From positions 818,408,396 through 818,472,395 of the forward strand of contig NC_081414.1 in NCBI RefSeq assembly GCF_030272615.1: a stretch of DNA of 64,000 nucleotides, read 5' to 3'. The stretch comes from Cryptomeria japonica. Taxonomy: Eukaryota; Streptophyta; Pinopsida; Cupressales; Cupressaceae. Shown one piece after another: positions 33,401-45,884 of this stretch (positions within the stretch are counted from its first letter, which is position 1; every line of letters begins with the position of its first letter). The notes beneath the pieces are model-generated. The model had not been told where the DNA came from. It made no database searches and was given only the letters and a program-made list of their open reading frames with translations. The position numbers and the translations under genes are program-made.

Positions 33401-34564
33401 TGTTGTGCCTATTAAGTGTGATACCTGCAGCTGCAACACAAACACTCAATAGATTATTACAAGCATGGTTAGAAAATTAAAAGCAAATGAAAGGTAAACC
33501 ATGACAAAGCAACCTATCGCCTCCTAAGAGATGCGAGTATGGATTTGCTCTCAGATCCGGATAAGCAATCCCAGTGACTTGACTACACCTAGACGAGGGA
33601 TTTGAAATGATGATGATGTGCAAGCTATATGAGATTGATTATGCTAGATTGATCCAATAGTATAATTAAGCTAGTGATATGCATGATTAAGCTATGATGA
33701 TGATGCAATTAAGCTAGAAAAGAGATTGATTAAGCTACATGATTCAACAATTATGCTAGAAAATGATCAAATTAAGCTAAATCTAATATGCAATTGCCTA
33801 TAACAACAATGATCAAATGATATGCCTATAGTAACAATGCCTAAATTTATAATGAGATGGGATGCTTTGTGCTCCAAAATGGGAGATATTTATAGGATTT
33901 CCAAGGCCAGGGGTGAGGTGGCAGGAATCAACGGTCAAGATTGAGTCTGAAGATATCAAGGGTGAAATTAGAGGAGGTTGGAGAAGAGGTTGGAGGGAGG
34001 GACACTTGTCATCTCTATGGTGACAAGTGTCAAGGATCCTTGCTCATAAGAGGGCAAGTGTCCAAGAGAGGAGACATGTGGCCAAAGTGCCATGTGTCTC
34101 AAGGGGAGAATATCCACACCATAGGAGGTTAGGATAAGGAGGTTAGAATGTGAAAGATAGGATAGGGTTAGACAAACCCAAGGTTAGGTGGAATGGGTTA
34201 GGTTAGAGGGATGGTTAGGCTAGGTGGTTAGAAGTTAGGAGGCATGTGGGTAATTTGAATTTAAAAATTCAAATAATAGGAAAAGACTAAATAATTTTCA
34301 ACAACTCATAAATTGTTTTGTTTTAATTAATTAGAGGATTAGAACAATTGATTGAAATGGGGAGGGATTAATCAATTTGAATTAATTAATCAAAGGGGAC
34401 CATTGAAATTAACCTATTAAATAAATCCTTAGATTTATTAATAAGTAGATGAAATGGAGAATTTAATCAAATTGTTAATGAATTCAATTAAATTAGGAAG
34501 GGGGATTAATTAAATAATTGCTTATTTAATTAATTATCTTCAGACCATTTTTTAGGTGTATACA
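33401..34564 (-). repeat. Left (3') LTR of the 17.5-kb element
   Basis: 1,164 bp. Compared with the right LTR it has about 80 extra bases after the word GATACCTGCAGCT (near 33430-33515) and scattered substitutions, so the element is not new. TTAATTAA-rich stretches lie near its right end. The polypurine tract follows at 34565-34578 (AAAAAGGGGCAAAA on the minus strand). Confidence 0.88.
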
Positions 34565-34578
34565 TTTTGCCCCTTTTT

Positions 34579-36328
34579 GAAGGGAGGTGTGATTACGCAT
34601 TGATTCAAAGAATAATCTCCTTGTAATGATGATATTGGTTCAATAGGATGCCATAGACATTGATTAATAAATTGCGGTACGATGATGCCCCCTCAAGAGA
34701 TCAATTGAGATAATTGATTTTTGGAGTGTGTGAAGTGTTACGAAATTGATGTCCCGATTAGAAATAATTTGATTTTTGCAACTGTGGTTGATGAAAGTGC
34801 GAGTTCTACGATCACGATGATGTGGTCCTTGATTATTGATAAATCTTGATTGAGGAGATTGACAAGATCGAGATTCAGTCTGGTTTCAGGAATGACACCT
34901 CTTGTATAAGACAAAGATGATCAAAGCGTTTGGTTTCAGGAATGATATATCCTGTATAAGACTTGATCAGAACGTTTGGTTCCAGGAAAGATCCATCTTG
35001 TATAAGACATGATAGAATTGATTTAGATGCGATCGATTGATAGAATTGATAAGGTTTATTAAGTAAAGAACTCATAGTTTGTTGATATCAAGTTGCAGAA
35101 AGATTCAGCTATGTTGATGTTGGTTCTGTTAAGGGAGTAACATAAAATTTGCGTTGGGTCAACAATATCTGGAGAGAGATGAGTCATCGGTCTGATTGTG
35201 TATACACTTATGATGATACCTTGATGATTCCTGCGATAGATTTAACCTTGGATAAGATGAGCATGCGGGAACCCATGCAAGAATGAAATGCAAACTAAAT
35301 GAAAATGAAAATGCAAATGAAATGCAAAGCTACAACCGGACCAGTCACTGGGTTATTGTGTTTTGTCATCATTGAGCTTTTTAAAATGTGGGAAGTGAGT
35401 GCAAACATCGATGGTATAATTATACCATGATGACTGAAGCACTAATTTCCTAGATTTTGATATTGCAAGTTATCACAAGCATCGAGGTACAATTGAACCA
35501 AGATGACTTGAGTGTTGCTTGCATAAAACAGGTAGTATTAACCATTTCAATATGCAAATTGGAAATGTCTTCGATGATACTCCGATGATCATGACCTGAG
35601 ATAAATTTGCACATATTAATGATTAATTTACAGATAGTAGACAAGAAAAATATCATGTTCCTTCCTCGTTCCTCTAGTCAGAGACATCATGGAGTCACTC
35701 AAAAATCATGATAGCAAAAATCAAGATAGGAAAGTTGAACCAAAGTGTTAAAATCCTTATCCAAAAGATACCATCCATTGAAAAGTGTGTGATGTGCTTA
35801 GACTGACATGTGATAGTTTGAAGGTTGACAATTTGATCTCATGTTCAATATTGGATGTGTCTCAGTTTTTGCTTGATAAGATTTGCCTGACTATTGTTCT
35901 ACCTATTTGAATAAGATCAAAATGATCGGTAATTTTGCCCCCAGCTAGGTGCAGGATTTTGCCCCAAGCCTAGAAACAAAGTCATTATGATATACCCAAT
36001 GACCCAAACCATGGCGAGAAGCCACCCGGGATGTCTACGTATGTACAAAGGCTTATGATGGATATGAACAGCGCTGATGGAAAATGAAAGCAATAGGAAG
36101 GATTCATGAACTAATAGATGGAAGAGCTAGCAGACAAATAGTACCTATTTGCCAAGTTTTCACCATCTGTTTTTATTGCACTTTTTCTCATATTTGATTT
36201 TTTTTAATTATTTTTCCTGTTTTTCACCGTTTTTGCATTTTCTGATTATTAACTGTTTTTGGATTTTTCTGCTTTTTCACTGTTTTGGATTTTTCTGCTT
36301 TTTCACTGTTTTTGGATTTTTTGCTTTT
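34579..36328. other. 3' non-coding region of the 17.5-kb element
   Basis: About 1.75 kb between the end of integrase and the polypurine tract. No ORF with a recognisable domain and no accessory ORF like that of element X. A triple short repeat containing 'GGTTTCAGGAATGA' and 'TGTATAAGAC' words lies near 34880-35000, and TTTTTC-rich tandem words lie near 36230-36330. Confidence 0.55.
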
Positions 36329-37456
36329 TCAGACATAAAACCTCTTCAGATGCATGCTATTGATGGGTTCCTCGAGCTGATCCTCGTCCTGTGTTGATAG
36401 CTGATATGCTCCTGACCCAAACATTGTTGTGACCACAAATGGACCTAACCAGTTTGGTTCAAAGTTCCCTTTCTTTTCTCGATCTACCTGGTTGTGTGGA
36501 TTTTCTTTGAGTATTAGTTCCCCAACTTGAAATGTTCTTGGTTTGACCTTGTGATTATAGCTGCGACACATTCTTTGTTGATATACCTTTAAATGATCAA
36601 AGGCATTTTGTCTTCGTTCATGGATTAATTCTAACTCCTGCAATCTAGATACTCGTTATTCTTCATGTGGGATAAAACCTTTTAATGATACTCATAGAGA
36701 AGGTATCTCTACTTCTATTGGTAGTATTGCTTTTGATCCATAAACAAGAGAGAAAGGTGTGGCACCTGTTGGTGTGCGGATACTGGTATGGTGGGCCCAT
36801 AGAGCAGGGTTCAATTGAATATGCCAATCTCTTCCAGCATCATTCACTATCTTTTTGAGGATTTTTAGAATGGTTTTGTTTGATGCTTCTGCTTGCCCAT
36901 TCCCTTGTGGATAGTAGGGTGTTGAAAATCTATGTTGGATCTTGAATTTCTCACATAGCTCTTGGACATTTTGGTTCTTGAAAGGTCGCCCATTATCAAT
37001 GATAATGGTCATGGGTATTCCATAGCGACAGATGATGTAGTTCAAGATAAATGCAGCAATTTGTTTTCATGTGATATTAATGAGAGGTACTGCCTCAATC
37101 CATTTTGTGAAATATTCTATAGCTACAAGGATGAATTTGTGACCATTGGATGAATAAGGATTTATCTTTCCTACTAGATCAAGACCCCATTGGCAGAAAG
37201 GCCAAGATGTTGCTAAAGCATGAAGTTCTTGTGCTGGTGCATGAATCAAATTCCCATGGATCTGACATTGTTTGCATGTTTTAGCTATCTGAAAGGAATC
37301 TCGTTCCATAGTTGACCAATAATAGCCCAAGCGTATGAGTTTTTTCGAAAGTGTAAGACCACTTGAATGAGTGCCACAAATATTGTTATGGACTTCATGT
37401 AAGCCCTTCTCAGATTCTTCTTGTTCGAGACATCTTAAAAGAGTATCATCCAGACC
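36329..37456 (-). pseudogene. Integrase of the 17.5-kb element
   Basis: One frame with a few stops. The HHCC domain (HEVHNNICGTH ... CKQCQ) is at ~37390-37260. The DDE core has D in WGLDLVGK, D in IIDNGRPF and E in GNGQAEASNK. The C-terminal domain has NHKVKPRTFQVGELIL and NWLGPFVV, and ends NSMHLKRFYV at 36329. No chromodomain follows. Stops near 37067 and 36692 interrupt the frame. Confidence 0.85.
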
Positions 37457-38620
37457 TCATTTAAAAAGGGTATCCGCGATAAGAGTAAAATGGGAGGATT
37501 GGCGAATAAAGTTTCTCTTTTGATTCTTTGATAAGTTAAGAGGGATGATATTATCTTTTAGGTATGTGTAAGTTTGGCCATAGCGGGAGGAATCATGCCC
37601 AACAAGGTCACAGATAGTTTGGGAATTAGGACAATTATGTGCAGGGTAAAACAACTCTTCCACCAGGAATTCGTAACACTCTTGAATTTCTTGTGTCTGA
37701 AGGAGAGAAGCAAGTGTTGCCATGGCATCTGCTACTTTGTTGTCATTCCTTGGGATCTGCTAAAAAGTTATTTCTACAAAGTATTTCTTAACATCATCAA
37801 CCATCTTCTTATAAGGCACTAACTTTTCATACTTTATTTGATAATTGTCATTGGTTTGATTGATGATGAGCTGAGAGTCTCCAAAGACTTGAAGTTGTGT
37901 AATGTTCCATTCTATAGCCATTTTCATACCTGTAACCAAAGCTTCATATTTTGTTGTATTGTTGGTACATGGAAAGCTTAATTTGTATACTTTTGGAATT
38001 GTATGACCTTGTGGTGTGATGAATAGAATACCTGCTCTTGATCCATGTTGTGTATATGAACCATCAAAGTATAATTACCATATTTTTGTGGTGACCGTTA
38101 GGATATCAGCATCAGGAAACTCAATTTGTAAAGGACGATCATCCCCTGCCAGTTGGTTTGCAGTGACTTGCCCCTTGATAGCTTTTCTATCAATATACTC
38201 AATATCAAACTCACTTAGAATCATGATCCATTATGCTAGTCGTCCTATTATTGTTGCCTTGCTGAGCAAATACTTCAATGGATCGATTTTAGCAATCAAC
38301 TTGATGGAGTGAGATAGTAGATAGTGTCTTAATTTTTGAGAAGCAAAAACTACCAACAAGCATGCTTCTTCTGCTAGAGAATAGTTGATCTCGTATTCTA
38401 CTAATGTTATGTTGATGTAGTAGATGGCTAATTCTTTTCCTTCATTGTCCTGTTGTGCAAGTAGAACTCCTAATAATACTTTGGTGGGGTATACATAGAG
38501 TAACAATGACTTTCCTAGAATTGACGACATTAGGATGGGTGGTTGCATGAGATAGGATTTGATCTTATTGAATGCATCCTCGCATTGATGGTCCCACCTA
38601 AAATGAATATTTTTATGCAA
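37457..38620 (-). pseudogene. RNase H and second RNase H of the 17.5-kb element
   Basis: The first domain (38620-38231) is the RT-linked RNase H, with FRWDHQCEDAFNKIK at the connection and YEINYSLAEEACLLVV near its middle. A second RNase H follows at ~38085-37725 with LYFDGSYTQHGSRAG, TKYEALVTG, GDSQLIINQ and NKVADAMATL; the acidic residues D, E, D and D are all present. This second copy after RT-RNase H is the hallmark of Tat elements. The frame is unbroken by frameshifts but has several stops. Confidence 0.8.
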
Positions 38621-38731
38621 TAGATGAGTAAATGGTTGGCATTCATCTGCTAGTTGAGCAACAAATATTCTGATTGATTGTATTCTTCCTTGAAGTGATC
38701 GTAGTTGACTGATATTTCAGGCAGATGCCAT

Positions 38732-39457
38732 TTACATGATTGCTTTGACCTTAGCTGGATCTACTTCGATACCTCTAGCTAAAATAATGTATCCCAATAG
38801 CTTTCCTGAAGTGACACCAAAGGCACATTTCTTGGGATTGAGTCGTAGCTTATATTGTTCTAACATGTCAAAGATATTTTCTAGTATTCCTATATAGTCT
38901 TCTCTATTGTATGATTTGGCCAATATGTCATCCACATAATCTTCCATGAATGTATGCATCATGTCATGGAATATCGTTGTCATAGCTCGCTGATATGTAG
39001 CACCTGCGTTATTTAGTCCAAAAGGCATGACGTTCCAGCAGAAAGTACCCCATGGGCATGTGAAAGCTGCCTTTTCTTGATCTTCGGGTGCTATTTTAAT
39101 CTGATTGTATCTAGAGAAACCATCCATTAGAGAAAACTTGGAGTGTCCAGCAGTTAAATCTACAATGATGTCAATGTTAGGCAAAGGAAAGTCATCCTTT
39201 GGACATGCATTATTAAGATCTATGAAGCCTATGCATATTCTGATACTTTTATCCGGTTTGGAAATAGGAACGATGTTAGATACCCATTGAGGATAAGTTA
39301 TAGGTTTGATGAATCTGACATCCAATAATTTCTTTAGTTCTGCTTCGACTGGAAGAGCAATATGTGGATGCATTTTCCTTAATTTTTGTTTAACTGCTTT
39401 GGCTCCTGGACTAACATTTAAGTGATGCATAATAAGATCTGGATCCAATCCTGGCAT
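38732..39457 (-). pseudogene. Reverse transcriptase of the 17.5-kb element
   Basis: 241 codons open: PGAKAVKQKLRKMHP, FSLMDGFSRYNQI, CPWGTFCWNVMPFGL and the catalytic YVDD (in MEDYVDDILAKS, ~38920-38950), then LRLNPKKCAFGV. A stop at 38732 precedes the thumb. The RT copies element RNA to DNA in cytoplasmic virus-like particles. The polymerase domain is nearly intact. Confidence 0.88.
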
Positions 39458-40982
39458 GTCTACATATGACCGGGTGAAATTGATTTGTCGTCATTTGAAG
39501 AATTTCATATATTGTTGCATTTCTTGCTCTGACAGGGAAGTTGTCGGATGGATAATTTTTGGTTGCTTTGTTGTCCCAATGTTAACTGCCTCTATTGGTT
39601 CGATTAAAATGGATGACCTTTCTTAATAGTGCGTAGGTAAAGTGTCAAATATCCCATCTTCTAGCGCCTCGAGGAGGTTTTCACCGTTAGATGCACCCTT
39701 TCTTTTTACTTTTTCTTGATCTAATGTTGCCAAGAAATGGTTTTCACCATTAGACCTACTATTGTTTTCTTTATTTTCACTTTTGTGACTAGGAGATTTG
39801 GCACCCACTTGACTAGAAGATGCGTTGTTGAAATTCCTGGTGATAGTTGTTGTGGGTTTGATTGCATTGAGATATACAAATATGGCATGGTCATTAGGAA
39901 AGGTATCAATGGCAGTATGTCTTTCATTTTCCCAATCAATAAGTTCAAGGTGGATTAGAGGTAAGAGGTCATCAAGCTGAGATGTTTCGAGGGTATCAAG
40001 GGTCATGATAGATGTGTCAAAGTTTTTAATATGTATGTCAATGTCTATAACGGTACTCTCATCAAAATGACCTTGCACAAGGAGCTCTTGATTGTCCTTG
40101 ATTAAGTCCAAGTCAGTCGAATGTGATTCTAATTCAATTGAGCTAGTTCCTAACGTTTTCCCTGCATACATGTGAACTACATCGACTCCTACATCTTCTT
40201 CAAAGCAATTTTCTTCAGTTGATTTGTCAGAGTGATAGGAATCCCATTCCCATTCATTATAATCTATCTCACTTGTAGCTTGCAATCTACAGATTTGTTC
40301 ATATAGTGTTTGATTTGTTTCTTTTGCTTTTCTTGCTATATCTTTTCTTCTTTCATACTCAACCTCTTCTAGAATGAGATTGAGTTCTGTCAACCTTTCT
40401 ATGAGTTCTCCTTGAGTAGTACTAGGCTCATGCTTTTTTTGATTGAGAGTTAATGTTGCTTGGGAGGTGCTTTTAGTTTGTTTTTCCTGTTGATTTGAAG
40501 CTTGCTTCTTTTGCTATTTCATGTTTGCTTGTGCTTGTTGCTTGGCTGGTGCTTCTTCCCTTTCAATTGCAAGTTGTTCTTGTTTGTTTTCATATTCCTC
40601 TTGTTGTTGGTTAGATAATGTGTCTTCTGGTAGAGTAACTTGTCCATACCCTAAGCCTACTTTGTCTATAGCCTACTGAGTGTAAGGTGGATAGGTTCTG
40701 ATATACCTTCTTTTCTTTTTCCTATAGGACCTGTTCAAGTGTATCCCATTTTTTGAAGAATATTAAATCCTTTTCCATACTTTTTTGTGGGTATGCAGAC
40801 ATTGTTGATCTTTTGTTGGACTTCTTCATCCTTGTATAGCCACTGTAGTACATCTTTGTCTTTTGTTTCCTCTGATAAGGTCCCAACACTAACAAATGCT
40901 CCATCAAATATTGGAAGATGTTTCACCATTGGTTGTTGTTTAGAGTTTGATGGTTTTTCATAGAACTTAGGAGAGAGTGGTA
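39458..40982 (-). pseudogene. Protease-RT linker with G-patch, 17.5-kb element
   Basis: The segment next to the solo LTR reads KHLPIFDGAFVSVGTL and then the G-patch-like FNILQKMGYT-x-TGPIGKRKEGI (~40770-40680), with GGA changed to TGA in the motif. A later VGLGYG may belong to the same region. A Gln-rich, acidic linker follows (40393-39623, 256 open codons). One frameshift lies between ~40680 and 40400, and several stops occur. G-patches bind RNA or helicases and are found after protease in some retroelements. Confidence 0.65.
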
Positions 40983-42019
40983 ATTGTTGTCATGCCCAAA
41001 ATTTAGGGCAAGAACGGGATAAAAAAAATTTTTTAAAAACCACAACTTAGAACATCAATTTAACTAATTTGCAATACTCTACATATGTTGTCTTAACTAA
41101 GTTTAGAGTTAACTTTATTCCATTAACACAAGTAAGCAAATAATTATTCAAATCAAAAGAGTAATACCAAATTAATTATTATCTTATCTCTTCAACTTAT
41201 TCCAATAGATTAAATTAAATCCAAAGATCTAAATTGCTCGACAAGGGTACTATAAATTTCCAATAGTCATAAATAGCTTTTAGATTCTCAATAAAATTAT
41301 TCCAATCTCCATTTTAGTCCCTTTAGATAAGTAATATTGCCACATAATTAAGTTTCCCCAACGTTAATTTAATACACTGAAAAATAATAATATTCTGCTT
41401 AAATTAAAATATTTCAACTATTTTAATTAAGTCATTTATTACTACTTAAAATTTTAAACTAAAACTTACTCCCTCTATTTAATTCAATTTAATCCATACT
41501 TAAGATGTGCTCAAATTAAATTAACTAAGGTATGATTAAGCCCACTTGCTTTTATTTATTCCAAAAATAATCTCCACTAAATAAATATTTAATCCTATAG
41601 AAATTCTTTATTCTTTAACTACAACTTTCTATTTCTTAATTACATATATGTGTATATAAATAATTATAATTATTTATATAAACACATATATTGAAAATAT
41701 AAATATTTAAACAATGTAATATTTTCTTTCTAAATTTATTTAGACCAAACCATGCAAACCCTAGTTAGGGGTTTGCATTATAAAATCTTCCTAAGATTAA
41801 TTTTTTTTTTATTAAATCTAATATCATTACCCTAGCTCTACCCGGGCTAGGGTTTTATACTTATATTTTTTGTTTGATTAACCATTTTCTTTTAACAGGG
41901 CCGAATTGATAACCCCCGGGCGGCGGCCATGGCGAAGGAGGGACGCAGTTTGAACGGCGACGAAAATGACAGAGGCGGCCAATGGGGGCTTGCTCCCCAC
42001 AGGGACGGCGGCACCGTCG

Positions 42020-42080
42020 CTGTGGGTCGCCGCCCACAGTGGAGGCCGAGGCCTTCCACTGTGGGTTGCGGCCCACAGTG
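42020..42080. repeat. Two adjacent GC-rich hairpins
   Basis: CTGTGGG/CCCACAG (42020-42026, 42033-42039; loop TCGCCG) is followed by CACTGTGGG/CCCACAGTG (42057-42065, 42072-42080; loop TTGCGG). Both are perfect. They lie in a GC-rich island inside the AT-rich solo LTR. Confidence 0.85.
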
Positions 42081-42362
42081 GCGACTGCGGCAGCCACTAG
42101 GGAGCCCGCGCCCACTGTGCAGAGGGGCCGCCCCACGGGGTAAACTGCAGGGGCCGAGCCCAACAAAAAGTTTTAAATTATATTTTTTTATTTTATTTAA
42201 AACAAATTTTAATTTGTTATTTTTTATTTTTTTAAATATAATTATATATTTTTATATATATTTATATATATACATTTATATATATATATATAGCATTTTT
42301 ATATACATGCAGGCATAAATACATTATTCTTCGTGATCATTTATAATAGTGCATTTTTTTTT

Positions 42363-42364
<2 letters not shown>

Positions 42365-42420
<56 letters not shown>
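42365..42420. repeat. (TA)28 microsatellite
   Basis: Uninterrupted TA run inside the solo LTR. Confidence 0.95.
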
Positions 42421-42422
<2 letters not shown>

Positions 42423-45123
42423 GATATGCATGTAATCTGCATGTCAATAAAATTATATATTTGTATAAATATATATATATATTTTATATGACAGCAAATT
42501 AAAATAAATAGGCCCTAGTATTTTGATTTAGATGAAAAATAAATAGATGGGTTAATAATTTTCAAATTCATTTACAGCAAGGGTATACTTTTCTAATCAA
42601 TAATTTTACAGGTGTTTTATTTCTACCTTCAGCTATATACATGTTTAGATTTTATTAGTTTTACCAGCAACTAAATAAATCTAGATTTTCTCTAAATAAA
42701 AACTATAACAAATTGTGATTTTTCCTTTTTCTGAAATAAATAAATTTACAGATTCTACAATTCCTACAGCAGCTAATTAGATAATAACTTTTAATAAAAT
42801 CTATCAACAGCTAAATCTCATATTTTCTGTAATTAAAATGAAAGACAAAATCACAGATAAAAAGGAAATCACAGCATTTAAATAAAAATGACTTTTATAT
42901 TTCCGTGGGCTATTGCATGCAATTCAAAGGCATTTCTTTTCAAATAAAAAGAAGGTTACATCTAGCATATTTCATTTCAAAAAGTATTCTGCAAATTTAC
43001 AAGGTATTTTCTTTATCTAAATAACAAATAACATAATCCCATGTCTTTATTTCTATTTTACAATTAGCCTCTCATTTCAACAAATGAGGATATATTTTTC
43101 TTTTAAAACTAATAATTACATCTACAAATAATTTTCTGCAACAAATAACTCCTGCAACCTTCCACTTGTCCTATTCCTTTCTCCTGACAATCCTGCATGC
43201 TAAATCAAAACCATGACCATGGAGTGCTCACCTCCCAGCCTAGGCTAACTGGTAGCCACCCCCGAGCTCAGAGAACCAAGCCCTAGATGGGAAACAAACA
43301 TGCAAACACAAAGGGACAGAATGCACACAAATTCAAACACACTCCCATCCCGGCTACACTGCACCACACCTTGGTGATGACCTTTTTAAGGGTGGTAGTG
43401 GACCAAATACCCTGAGGAGATCTGCAAGTATGGAAAACATGTAGCCACCTCATGGCACACCAAATACATCAAGAATAGCAACCCCTTATTCCTTATGCCC
43501 CCCAAGGCATTCAAGCCTTATTTCCCTCCTTATGACCCCCATTGCACAAACAGGCCATGCAGCAAGGGTCACACAAAATCCCTTGTGATCACTCTCATAA
43601 CGAGAGTCTCTCACTCAAGGGCAGTCACTGCTACCACCCACAAGATCCTCCTCTCTCCCAAGAGTAAGAGGTCTTGATGACTCCCAAAAACACATACAAT
43701 ACATAATACAAAATACCAAATGAAATTCCCAAAAGGACATACAAGGAAGCAAATCTTTTACACCAGTATACTTTCAAACACATGCAAAAAGAAGCCATTT
43801 TAAGAAGAATACAACCAACCTTAATCTGCCCAAAGGTAGGTTAGTTTTGTTGAGGATGAGCTGCCCAATTCCACGGTTCTTCTCCTTCTACCCTTAGCCA
43901 AAATTCTCTATTCGAAATCTAGTCTATTCTTTTCAAAATTTCTCTTGTCTCCAAAAATGGAGAGTGGGTGATTACCCACAAATTTTCTAATTCTTGCTTA
44001 AGAAGCCCATTGTGAGAGTTCTCACAAGTTTCTAAAAACTAAAGAGGAAGGTAAGATAGAATGGGAAAGGGAGCTCTCATTAGAAAAAGAAAGTTTACAA
44101 CTAGGTTCAATCTTCTAATTTCAATTTTCACACAACTCAGAAAAGTCAATTTTTAGGGTGTCTAAAAGGTCACTTGGAAGTAGAAACTTGCCTTTAATTA
44201 CCCCTAACCCTTACGTATACCTTATGGGCTTTAGGAAACCCTATTAAACTACCCCTAGGTGTTCATTTAACCCTTTTTAAACCCCTCTGAAGTTTATTTT
44301 CGGGTCAAACCTATGTTGACCATCCCAAAAATTCTTTACCCAAGGTATTTATGACATCACGTTACATTAATTGAAAAAGCTATAGTTGAACACTTTCCCA
44401 CCAAGAGACAAAAATAAAAATTCAAACTTAAATCCACACATGTGTCAAGTGACACAAAGAAAACACTTTTACAATTTAATACATGAAATCATCTCTTGTG
44501 GATTTTACACAAATCAATTAAATAACACTTAACACACATGCATCGTATACTGTTATGAATAAAATACAACACAAACGGGGTGTTGTCTCTCCAAATAGAC
44601 AAACCCTGGCTTACGAACATACATAGGTCTAGGCTTGGTTCTCCGTAATATTTCCATGGTCACATGGATAACTTCCTGCGCATCTCAATTTACACATTAG
44701 TAACTTTCAAATAACCACATATAATATAAATCATGAGAATAATAATACACATCATCACTTGCATACAATTTACATCTGAACAATTTAATACATCTTATAT
44801 CCAAGCAATTTCACATAAGCAATTCATCCTAATTCTCATAATTCTGATCCACACTTAAACATACATCATAATTCTATTATCCCAGTAAAGTCTTGCAAAT
44901 TCAATAACGACATTTATCACCGCAAATTCATCCTATTCAAAAATCATGTAGTGTTCTATATCATAAAGCATATAAATAAATCCTCAATATATAGCAATGT
45001 TATCCAAATCAAGAAATCATATAAGTTCTAAATCCAAAATGCATAAAAATAAGTATCCATAATAGTCTCAATATAAAAACCACTGAAATGTCAAACTGAG
45101 TCGAGGTGGGGCCTCACAATTGT

Positions 45124-45881
45124 GATATTGAATATTCTTCATTCCCTCGATCTCTTAGCTGCATTTGTTTTTCCATACTTGACAAAATTGAGGAAATTGA
45201 TTTTTCTTTGGATTGTGTGTTTGAAGATGATGTCTCCCTATTATGAGGAATAATGAATTCTTGATCTGGTTTGAGATTACTATAGTACTAAAATGAATTT
45301 GAATCTGCTGAGATCATGATTTCCTGCCCATTGTAGGGAAACATTAGGCACTGATGATATGTGGATGGAACAACTTGTATGTGATGTATCCATGGTCTTC
45401 CCAAGAGTATGTTGTATGATAATTCAAAGTCTAGAACTTGGCATGTTATGTCTTTCTATAAAGGTCCCACTCTGATGGGTAACATCATAATTCCTTTAGA
45501 GGAATGCTCTTCTTCATCATAGGCTTTGATGGCGATCTTTTTCCGGGGATCAGCTGTATCTTCTGAATAACCTAGAGCATGGACACAACTCAAAGAGCAA
45601 ATGTTTAAGCCATCTCCTCCATCTATTAGGACACGTTTAACTCGCATCTTATGAATGATGACTTCGATATGCAAGGGAGCATTATGGGGATGTTGCAAGG
45701 ACATGTCATCTTCTTCGGTAAATGATAAGCAGTGAAGGGTTGTGAGGTGTCCCACCATGGTTTTGAATTGATCTATATCAAGATCTGTAGACAATGTTGT
45801 ATCTACTAATGCGCGTTCAAGAATTTCTTTATGTGCAGGTAAAATCTTTAAAAGTTCTAAGATGGATATTTGCGTGGGCAT
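45124..45881 (-). pseudogene. Protease region of the 17.5-kb element
   Basis: The frame follows the gag end after a stop and reads HIEVIIHKMRVKRVLIDGG at the active-site strand, then DGLNICSL. The D-G-G form is usual in Tat-type proteases in place of D-S/T-G. The turn LLGRPWIHHIQVVPS (~45400) matches the C-terminal conserved LGRPW block. A stop at 45456 splits the domain. Downstream sequence runs to the solo LTR at 45119. Confidence 0.75.
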
Positions 45882-45884
45882 TTT

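Larger units (their letters stand above)
40988..45118. mobile_element. Solo LTR, 4,131 bp, nested in the 17.5-kb element
   Basis: It begins TGTCATGCCC and ends GGGGCCTCACA, an imperfect inverted terminus. ATTGT flanks both sides (40983-40987, 45119-45123). It interrupts the protease-RT linker, and the host frame resumes on the other side. No coding domain is present. A GC-rich block at ~41900-42160 contains paired hairpins, and a (TA)28 tract follows at 42365-42420. Long LTRs of this kind have no partner in the window. Confidence 0.85.

Noticed and set aside
33941-34132. 63-codon plus-strand ORF repeated at 50308-50499
   Set aside because: Lies within the two LTRs, antisense to the element; its duplication reflects the LTR pair.
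41861-42318. ORFs on both strands over the GC-rich island of the 4.1-kb solo LTR
   Set aside because: Open only because GC-rich sequence lacks stops; Arg/Gly/Pro-rich in one frame and with no domain; ends in TA repeats.
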